Assembly: GCA_007570785.1 (NCBI GenBank)
Contig: ML664161.1
Coordinates: 41,455,862 to 41,519,861, forward strand
DNA: 64,000 bases
Reading direction: 5' to 3'
From: Antilocapra americana
Taxonomy: Eukaryota; Chordata; Mammalia; Artiodactyla; Antilocapridae
A program made the translations under genes and the position numbers. This document shows positions 56,752 through 64,000 of the stretch, in pieces; position 1 is the stretch's first letter, and the number at the start of each line of letters is the position of its first letter. Under the pieces are notes generated by a model. The model made no database searches. It had not been told where the DNA came from and saw only the letters and a program-made list of their open reading frames with translations.

Positions 56752-56945
56752 TGGGCTTTCCTGCTAGCTCAGCTGGTAAAGAATCTTCCTGTAATGCAGG
56801 AGACCCTGATTCAATCCCTGGGTCAGGAAGATCCTCTGGAGAAGGGAATGGTTACCCACTCCAGAGTTCTGGCCTGGAGAATTCCACGGACTGTATAGCC
56901 CATGGGGTTGCAAAGAGTAGGACATGACTGAGTGACTTTCATTTT
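56752..56945 (+). mobile_element. Bov-tA SINE
   Basis: Sense copy: GGGCTTTCCTGCTAGCTCAG head, CCACTCCAGAGTTCTGGCC body and GACATGACTGAGTGACTTTC end. It lies 15 bp downstream of the tRNA-Lys-like sequence. Confidence 0.94.
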
Positions 56946-58417
56946 CTTTGTTCAAATTACTATCAAAGTCCATTTATTGCACAGTTTCAGTTATAAGTGG
57001 GGAAAATTTGTTTCTGATCAGTAAATCAAAAGCAGTGTGGATTCAATTATTTAACAAGTATGGATTGATACTAAACACTTAACTATAGGCAAGATATGCT
57101 GTCCCAGGTGCTGAGTGACAATGGTGAACAAAAAAGACAGGGAGTCACTCAGAAGTTCATTCTAGGGCTGGCAGCACTCTCACAGAGCATCATTATCTGA
57201 TCAGTGTTGCTTCAAGCTAGATGGGCCGATGGTGTGTGACCCTCATGAAGGATATAAGGCTGCCTTTTTCTGTGTGCCTTTTGACTTCCATAGAGTTGAT
57301 AAGGCTTTTCCACAGATCTCGACATTTTTGTTACATGTTGTTTATTGGTTACATGTTTATTGGCACTTTATAGACCAAAGTGATCATTGAAGAGCTAAAA
57401 TGTGAACAGGCTCCAAAGATTTTCAGAAGAAAAGAACATTTTTGGACCCAGAAAAATATATCGTCTTTGTTTGCCTTTAAAAAATATTTATTTTATCTAG
57501 TTCTAGATTCCACATTCTTTTTTCAGATATCATTGGAAAAGGAGGTAATTGAGGATGTCTTTTTTTTGTTAAAGAAGCCCTTAGAAGTATGTTTTAATAT
57601 TGCTCACCTGTTTCTTACCTGTGTTATACGTGTGACTGAGTGAAGAAATTGTGTAAAATGCTGGAGTATCCACAGAAGAAGGTTATAATTAAGCGAGCAT
57701 TACTAGTTTTATTATTTCTGGGCATGAATTAAAATAATTATGGTTGGGTACCACAAATAGTTGTTCCTTGAAGTCGCTAACTTGGCAGCCTAGTAGGGAG
57801 GTTATGATCTTGGACTTGTGAGCCTAGTTGAGTCATTAAGTAACAGAGAGCAAAATCTAATTAAATTTGACATCCTCACATGAGGAATCATACCCACAGG
57901 TAGTACTATAGCGTGAAACTTCCAGAAGGATTCTTTTTTTAAGAAAATTCATTAGAAGAGACTGAGGAGGAAAGTTGGAAAATGAAAATTTATGAAATCT
58001 GTAAAGGAGCCACTTTCCAGTATTCCCCTAGAGAAAGAATTAGAGCTGTGAAAGTTTCCAAAAGGTTTTATAATCTTCTATGTAGTTGGAGGCACAAATG
58101 GTCAGACCTCAGGCGGCCACATTGTGGAACTGGAATCACCATGAACCTTAAGAAGTCTCTCCTGTAGCTAAATGCTATCACACTGACATAAGGTATCATT
58201 ATGGAATGCAGCCTCTTTTTGTTGCTGGACAAAGGTACTTTAATGTCATCATTTAACACCATCCTCAAAAGGATCACACTCAATATCATCGCTTTAATAA
58301 AAACTCATTTCACTTTTTCATATTTCTTTCAAATTACTGACCATATGAATGATATTTTACATAGTTTGAGATATTAATGTACAAACCACTTTCTGATTTG
58401 TTTTTCTGTTTAACCTG
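56946..58417. other. 1.5 kb of mostly unique sequence
   Basis: 57040-57140 resembles an ancient mammalian repeat (ATTTAACAAGTATGGATTG, CCCAGGTGCTGAGTGACAAT). Frames at 57380-57643 and 57982-58167 have no family resemblance and are not called as genes. Confidence 0.4.
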
Positions 58418-58637
58418 TTTAACATGGCTTCCCTGGTGGCTCAGAGGTTAAAGTGTCTGCCTGCAATGCAGGAGACCTGGGTTCAATCCCTAGATCAGGA
58501 AGATCCCCTGGAGAAGAAAATGGGAACCCACTCCAGTATTCTTGCATGGAGAATCCCATGGATGGAGGAGCCTGGTGGGCTACAGTCCACGGGGTCACAA
58601 AGAGTCGGACACAACTGAGCAACTTCACTTTAACATG
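58418..58637 (+). mobile_element. Bov-tA SINE with target duplication
   Basis: Sense copy at 58427-58628. TTTAACATG occurs exactly at 58418-58426 and 58629-58637. Close to consensus, so relatively young. Confidence 0.96.
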
Positions 58638-58650
58638 ATAGCCTAAACAT

Positions 58651-58850
58651 ATGGCTTCTCTTGTGGCTAGGTTGGTAAAGAATCTGCCTGCAATGCAGAA
58701 GTGGGTTTGATTCCTGGGTCTGGAAGATCCCCTGGAGAAGGAAGTGGCAACCCATTCCATTCCAGTACTCTTGCCTGGGAAATCCTATGGACAGAGCAAC
58801 CTGGTGGGCTACAGTCCATGGGTTGCAAGAGTCAGACACGACTTAGTGAC
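58651..58850 (+). mobile_element. Bov-tA SINE
   Basis: Sense copy: GGCTTCTCTTGTGGCTAGG head to CACGACTTAGTGACTAAAC end. A small CATTC duplication sits in the body (CCCATTCCATTCCAGTACTC). It sits only ~15 bp after the previous SINE in the same orientation. Confidence 0.94.
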
Positions 58851-59357
58851 TAAACTACCACCATATTTTAATGTTAAGTGGCTTATGTATTTTAAGATTC
58901 AGTGGCTTTATAAAATTTGAATGAATTGATAAGCCATACTAGATCAATCCTCTATACTTGGATGTTTATATTGGTTCTAATTTTTGATTACTATAGATAA
59001 ATTTCAATTGTTTTTTTGACCAATTTAAATAGCTTTGGTATAAAGCAAGTGCTTAATAAATATTTGGTGATGAGACTTTCTTGGCTAGTATTATCAGGAA
59101 TGTCGTTCTGATTTTGAAATCTCAGTTCCTTGTCCAAAGATTTGTACGTTTTACAGTGTGACCAAATTACGTGAGTACCTTTTACTGTCAGCCTCTCTGG
59201 TATTCGTTACCCTGTTAAACACTTTAAAATGAATCTAGGTTAATAGTTCCTTCAGTTTGCATGCATTATGTCTATTATGCTAAAGAATACTTTACCCTTT
59301 GTGTAATTCTTGTATTTTTAAAAGAGGATTTTGTGGAAAAATTACAGAGATCTGTTC
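58851..59357. other. Unique interval
   Basis: AT-rich, no gene or repeat recognised. Confidence 0.4.
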
Positions 59358-59750
59358 AGAAATGGGTGAGTAATATTCCATTGTGTATATGTACCACAGC
59401 TTTCTTATCCATTAACACATATATATGGAATTTAGAAAGACAGTAACGAGAACCCAACATGCGAGACAGCAAAAGGAACGCAGATGTATAGAATAGACTC
59501 GTGGACTTTGTGGATGAGGGTAAGGGTGGGATGATATGGGAGAAGGGCATTGAAACAAGTTAATTATCATATGTCTAATCAATCGCCAGCCCAGGATTGA
59601 TGCTCGGGGCTGGTGCAGCGAGATTTCCCGGGGGGGAGGGAGGAGGGAGGGGGGTTCTGGAGGGGAAGCATATGTAAACCCATGGTGATATCATGACATT
59701 GTATGGCAAAAACAATAAAAAAAAAAAAAGAAAAAAAAGAAATGGGTGAG
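59358..59750 (+). mobile_element. Very short young L1 with 5' inversion
   Basis: Exact 13-bp target duplication AGAAATGGGTGAG at 59358-59370 and 59738-59750. The insert begins with about 45 bp antisense (AATATTCCATTGTGTATATG, reverse of the ORF2 end). It then flips to sense at about 59412 (AACACATATATATGGAATTT), runs through the 3' UTR and ends in poly-A at 59717-59737. Roughly 150 nt of L1 are missing between the two orientations. Total ~370 bp. Confidence 0.96.
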
Positions 59751-61149
59751 ACAGTGAAAGATGAGAAAAAAAAGAGCAGCTGAGGTAAGGAAGATGTTAA
59801 ATTCCTTCTCAGAGCCTCCCCCTAGTCTCTATAAGTGGGGCACATTGCCTTTCTTCCTCCTCCTGTCCCCATCCCCTGTGTGCACTGCTCAAGGAGCCTA
59901 GCTCTCAAATGTAGCTCTTACTGCCCAGACTTCACACCCAGACTAAAAGTCCAACCTACAAAATTAGAATGCAAAATTACGAGTTTAAGCCTTTTCCTCC
60001 CTTGCAGTTAAATAGCTAGATATAGAAATGTGTTTATGCCCTGAGGGGGACTTTAAACATTTTAAATGATCATGAAATACGTAGTTATTAAAAAGTAATT
60101 TCATCCATGGCAGGCGACTGTCAGCCCATAGGATGTAGTGCTGTGGAAATAAAAAAAAAGTATCTAATTGTTTTTTTGAAGTCATAAAATTGGCATAATA
60201 TCATAGAGTGTTAAAGCTGCAAGGGGTCTTAGAGATCACCCTCATTTTATAAATGAGGAGCCACATCCAGAGAATGATGACATTCCAGGAATCATGGGGC
60301 TTAGCCTTGGAGCTGGAGCTAGCACCCAGGGCAGTGGATTTGTACAGCCTCATCTTTATGGGACTGTCTTCTGGGAAGAGAAGCAGCTGCCAATTCCAAG
60401 TATGGAGGTGAAACTGGACTTTAAGGCTCTGCTCTTAATAGATGCTTAATAAGTATCTTTCAGATGAATTCCCACACTCTGAAACTGTGACCAATAAATC
60501 TTTTGAAGATGAACAATAGAAAAAGACCATGTCGCTGGGATTACCACAGCCCCCCTAACCACACACATGCACACGCACACACACACGCACGCGCGCGCAC
60601 ACACACACACACACAATTGTTCATAGAATGTTACACAGAGGTTTGCAAGCTGTTCTCTGCAAACTTGTATATTCTTTGGCATCTCTTTAGGGTCACAGTG
60701 AGGATGGAGATAGTGAGACACCAGTCTTTAATCAGCATGGCTCTGCCAGTGTCTGTAACAACCAGCAAACTCTGTGTAAGGTTTTGTGTTCAGAAGGGCT
60801 CTGCCTCTCTCAGGCACATAGGCACACATGTATGCACACATACGTATTCACATTTGGAAACTACTGATCTAGATGAGTTATCTAATTTTACCAGCAAATC
60901 CCTGGAGGCTCAAGACAGCTGGCCTGGCTGTGTGACCTCTCTGGCTAGTTAGGAGGTGAGAGGGGAAAGCAAAGAGGGCTACAGTCAGAAATCCTGAGGT
61001 TCTTGGTACAAAGCCTGCCTCTGTTAGTTTATCAAATTTGTTAACTCGGACCAGTTATTTAACTTGCTGAGTATCTATTTTCTTGTTTATGAAATGGGAT
61101 AATTGCATTTTTTCTATAGGACAGTACTTGAAAATGAAGTATATATATA
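59751..61149. other. 1.4 kb of mostly unique sequence
   Basis: 60210-60330 resembles an ancient mammalian repeat (GGGGTCTTAGAGATCACCC, CATTTTATAAATGAGGAGC). The compound microsatellite is at 60560-60616. 61010-61130 is MIR-like in sense (GGACCAGTTATTTAACTTGC, TTGTTTATGAAATGGGATAA). No gene; the 149-codon frame at 60503-60952 crosses the microsatellite. Confidence 0.45.
60560..60616. repeat. Compound (CA)n/(CG)n microsatellite
   Basis: Alternating purine-pyrimidine tract: CACACATGCACACGCACACA, then ACGCACGCGCGCGCAC and (CA)n. Confidence 0.95.
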
Positions 61150-61150
61150 T

Positions 61151-61271
61151 GCTGTTAAGTCGCTTCATTGGTGTCCGACTCTTAGCGACCCCATGGACTG
61201 CAGCCCATCAGGCTCCTCTGTCCATGGGGTTTTCCAGGCAAGAGTACTGGAGTGGGGTGCCATTGCCTTCT
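61151..61271 (-). mobile_element. Bov-A monomer in a (TA)n microsatellite
   Basis: Minus-strand body with AAGTCGCTTCATTGGTGTCC through TACTGGAGTGGGGTGCC. (TA)n sits on both sides (about 61139-61150 and 61272-61291). The copy is a monomer without a tRNA head. Confidence 0.9.
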
Positions 61272-63919
61272 ATATATATATACATATATATAAATTGGTA
61301 ATTTCAGTATTAAAAAAAAATGTTTCGATTGTTTTTGTCATTTTCCCATTTTTTTGTCTCGGGGTCAGGACTGGAACCATGCTTTCTGCATCCCACTGAA
61401 TACTCTTTTGACTACAGAATGGCTTGTCATCCTGCTCATGTCAGAATTGTTTCCAATCCCTTGGGCCCCACATGCCTTATCTCATTCCTCAGTTCCGGTT
61501 TGAGAAATAGAAATCCTGAAAACTCCTAAAGTTATGATGCCTGTGAACCCATAATCACTGCTCCATATCACAAAAAATTCTGAGAAATGATAGGAATAAG
61601 AAATTGGCATCTTGAGCTGTCCACCTCTTCTAATGCTTGGTAGCACAAAATGTCCCTAAGTCACAGTACTCTCTTTTTTAGTGACTGACAAATTATCCTC
61701 TATTATACATTTTCCCATATTTAGCTTCTGTTCCAACCTCAATTTCTTTCATCTCTTGTAATTGCACCTCCCCCTCTGGTTCTTTGTTCCTTTTGGAACA
61801 ATCCTATGTATGTGTGTGTGTGTGTATTACACACAATATGTATTTGTATGTACATATGTGTGCATACACATGCATACAGACAGGTATGCAAATGACAGGG
61901 CAGAATGGCAAGATACTTTATTAAAATGTATGTAGTTCTTTTGCTACTAGGGCTCAAGGGCAGAAGCATAAGCTGTTACCAATAAAAAAATTTGAGCCCA
62001 CTCAGAGTCAAGTTAAAAAGCTGAAGACTGATTACACGGTACTAAAAATGAAAGCAGAACGGGAAGAGAGGCAGCCCATTTAAAAGAGAAGCGCCTGCTC
62101 ATGGGAGATTATCAGTGAACTCCATGCAGTACTGCTGGGTACAGAGAAGACCTCAGTGCTGTGAAATTGGGAAGCAAATTCATCAAATCTGTGTCAAAAC
62201 TGTTGGCAGGTGGGCAATACAGCGGGATAAGGGAGATGCATTAGTGGCAAGAGGCATTTTAAGTTAGTGAAACTGTGAGTATGTTCTGGTGACAAATAAC
62301 TAGGAGAAACCCACTCTTTTTATATTTTCTAAAACAAAGTTCATCAGATAAACCCTTTTATGATCCATTGCATACCATAGGTAATATGTTGACTGTGTAC
62401 GTGTTATTTCCTCCTGGGATGGATTGCATCATTAGTCTGCATTAGTTTTAAATCCAGTCTGTAAGTCTGCTTTTTCCAACATCTCATGGCCCTCTTGCTC
62501 TTGGAACGTGACTATATGCAAGGATGGATTCCGACTCTTCTCTTTCCTCCCCTCCCCAGCTCCCCACACTTGCCTCCCACTCCTGAGCACCAGGACCATT
62601 AATCTTTCTTGCATTGTCAGATTGTTCAGTAGCATCTTCACATGCTGATTGATTTTAAGACTTGACCTGCTTTGTGTCCATTTTAAAATTGTGCTGTCCT
62701 TTCACCTGAACCTCTGTGGAAATAAAAGCCTCTTCCAAACCCTATGAACTAAATATTTTACTATCCTTTGGTTTATGGCCTGTGGTGGGAACCCCTTAGG
62801 GTTTCCCATGGTCCTCTCTCATCCTTCATAGCAGCATGTGGGCAGATATGAGTAGTGTGGAATGGGGGTTGGGAACAAAACACTTGGATTAGAAATACTT
62901 GATTTAAATCATTAACTGGGTGAATTATTTAAACTTTTTAATTCTCAGTTGCCCCATTTGTAATTGGAGATAGAAATATCCTCATAAAATTTTTGTGCAA
63001 AATAAGCAAATGCTGTCTAAAATTTTTCGCATAGTACTTTGTACACGGTATCATTTTAGCAAATGACTAGAAAACCGAAATCCACTGGGCTTCTTCCCAC
63101 TGGATATAAACTCCTTGGAGCAGAGACTATGTAAGTATCTGTGCAGAACATAGTAGGCACTTAATTAATTTGGAAGTAATGAGTACAAGAATGCATGCAT
63201 TTATGAACAAATCATAAAGCTAGAGTTCAGAAGATCAAATAACTTGCCCAAAGTCATCCATTATTAAAAAAGCTGGCATTGAAGTTAAATGTATTTTATT
63301 GTGTACTGCTAGTCAGTCTTCTGTAACATAAATGCTTTCTTTAGTTTCTTTACTTCATAGAGGATAAGCCCTTGCTTTTTCAAGCGCAATTCCTGGAGCT
63401 TTACAGGCTTGGTGATAAAAACAGCCATAAATCTTGAGGACTTGATAGTAAAGGGTTTTGGCTCAATTACCTGCATGAATTTATCTGTTTGGTGAAGGTG
63501 TGGGCTCAAACCACAACAGCCACCAACAGTAAGAACTCATCTCCTGAGCCTTAATTAAAACAGTCCTTGGAGAATACAACTGCCTCAGGAAGTGCCAGAA
63601 ATCTCATTTGAAAGCTTCCTGATTGTGATATTTCCAATGTCATATTGCAGATTTAAGAAACTTGGGTGTTTGGAATAAGTTTAGGATAAGAACAGCCTCA
63701 CTTTAAGTGCTTATCTTAACCACCAAACCATCTGTTCTTCTCCCATCATGGTTCTATGTACTGTTGTACATAAGAGCAAGCGTTCCTCTCCCTGTCCCAT
63801 TTTGCATCGGAACAAAATCTATTTCCAAAGTAACTTATTTTCCTCCTTTTTCCATCATGAAAAGCAAAGCTAGCTGTGAACTTTACAGCAGAACTGAAAG
63901 AATCTTCTTCACCTCTTTC
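61272..63919. other. 2.6 kb of mostly unique sequence
   Basis: No gene. (TG)n lies at about 61810-61826. MIR-like remnants lie at about 62880-63080 (sense) and 63190-63290 (antisense; ATAACTTGCCCAAAGTCATC). The rest is unassigned. Confidence 0.45.
62880..63080 (+). mobile_element. MIR SINE remnant
   Basis: GGGTGAATTATTTAAACTTT, then TTCTCAGTTGCCCCATTTGT, AATTGGAGATAGAAATATCC and GCATAGTACTTTGTACACG follow the sense MIR order. Confidence 0.65.
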
Positions 63920-64000
63920 CTTTTTAAATTAATTTTTTAAATTTATTTATTTATTTTTGTCTGGGCTGGGTCTTCATTGTTGTGTGAGATTTTCTCTAGT
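63920..64000 (-). mobile_element. CHR SINE, minus strand, cut by the window end
   Basis: TTTATTTATTTATTTTTGTC, then TGGGCTGGGTCTTCATTGTT is the start of a reverse-oriented CHR SINE; the rest lies outside. Confidence 0.8.

Noticed and set aside
58418..58850. Tandem duplication of a SINE
   Set aside because: The two copies differ at many sites and the first has its own target duplication, so these are independent insertions.
60566..60616. CRISPR-like or phase-spaced repeat array
   Set aside because: The repeats are simple dinucleotides without spacers; this is a vertebrate genome.
60503..60952. 149-codon open frame with a His/Thr/Ala-rich stretch
   Set aside because: The low-complexity segment is the CA/CG microsatellite in translation. 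No coding evidence on either side.

Overview
This window is nuclear DNA of a pecoran ruminant: cattle, a close relative, or sheep/goat. The diagnosis rests on the transposon mix. There are at least nine BovB LINE (RTE) copies, about twenty-five Bov-A/Bov-tA SINE copies or fragments, artiodactyl CHR SINEs and young bovine-type L1s. These lie over older mammalian layers: L1M, a MaLR-type LTR, MER5A and MIR-like remnants. I found no host protein-coding gene. Every long reading frame that resembles a known protein belongs to a retroelement, so the window is intergenic or deep intronic sequence.

Layout. 1-5.4 kb: two Bov-A2 dimers, a BovB 3' end, a MaLR-type LTR, a Bov-tA and a second BovB 3' end. 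5.45-9.4 kb: a three-layer nest, with a young 5'-inverted L1 inside a BovB inside an old antisense L1. 9.4-19.7 kb: mostly unique AT-rich sequence with scattered SINE and old L1 pieces. 19.76-21.0 kb: a young minus-strand L1 with a perfect 16-bp target duplication. 21.8-22.4 kb: BovB 3' end. 22.7-31.0 kb: a decayed minus-strand endogenous retrovirus with both LTRs and recognisable RT, RNase H, integrase and Env transmembrane remnants. A CHR SINE sits in its 3' LTR and a Bov-tA in its interior. 31-35 kb: SINE-rich. 35.3-37.2 kb: old L1 split by an antisense BovB. 37.2-40 kb: mostly unique, with MER5A and MIR-like pieces. 40.86-44.2 kb: a nearly full-length antisense BovB. 44.5-45.3 kb: old L1. 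46.4-47.7 kb: another antisense BovB. 48.9-53.2 kb: the longest repeat-poor interval, containing a block that looks like a conserved developmental enhancer (about 50.85-51.48 kb). 53.2-59.8 kb: a SINE cluster, a BovB, a tRNA-Lys-derived pseudogene and a short 5'-inverted L1. 59.8-64 kb: mostly unique, with a CA/CG microsatellite, a Bov-A monomer, MIR remnants and a CHR SINE running off the end.

Relationships. BovB and L1 encode the machinery that copies themselves. Bov-tA/Bov-A SINEs carry the BovB 3' tail and are known to be mobilised by BovB, whereas CHR SINEs have a different tail. All copies here appear disabled by truncation, stops or catalytic substitutions. The most informative signals are three young L1s that all carry 5' inversions (twin priming), the retrovirus whose RT resembles class III elements while its Env is gammaretrovirus-like, a private exact 44-bp tandem duplication inside BovB, a short out-of-context patch of L1 3' UTR, and two candidate regulatory blocks. 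I found no convincing undescribed biological system.
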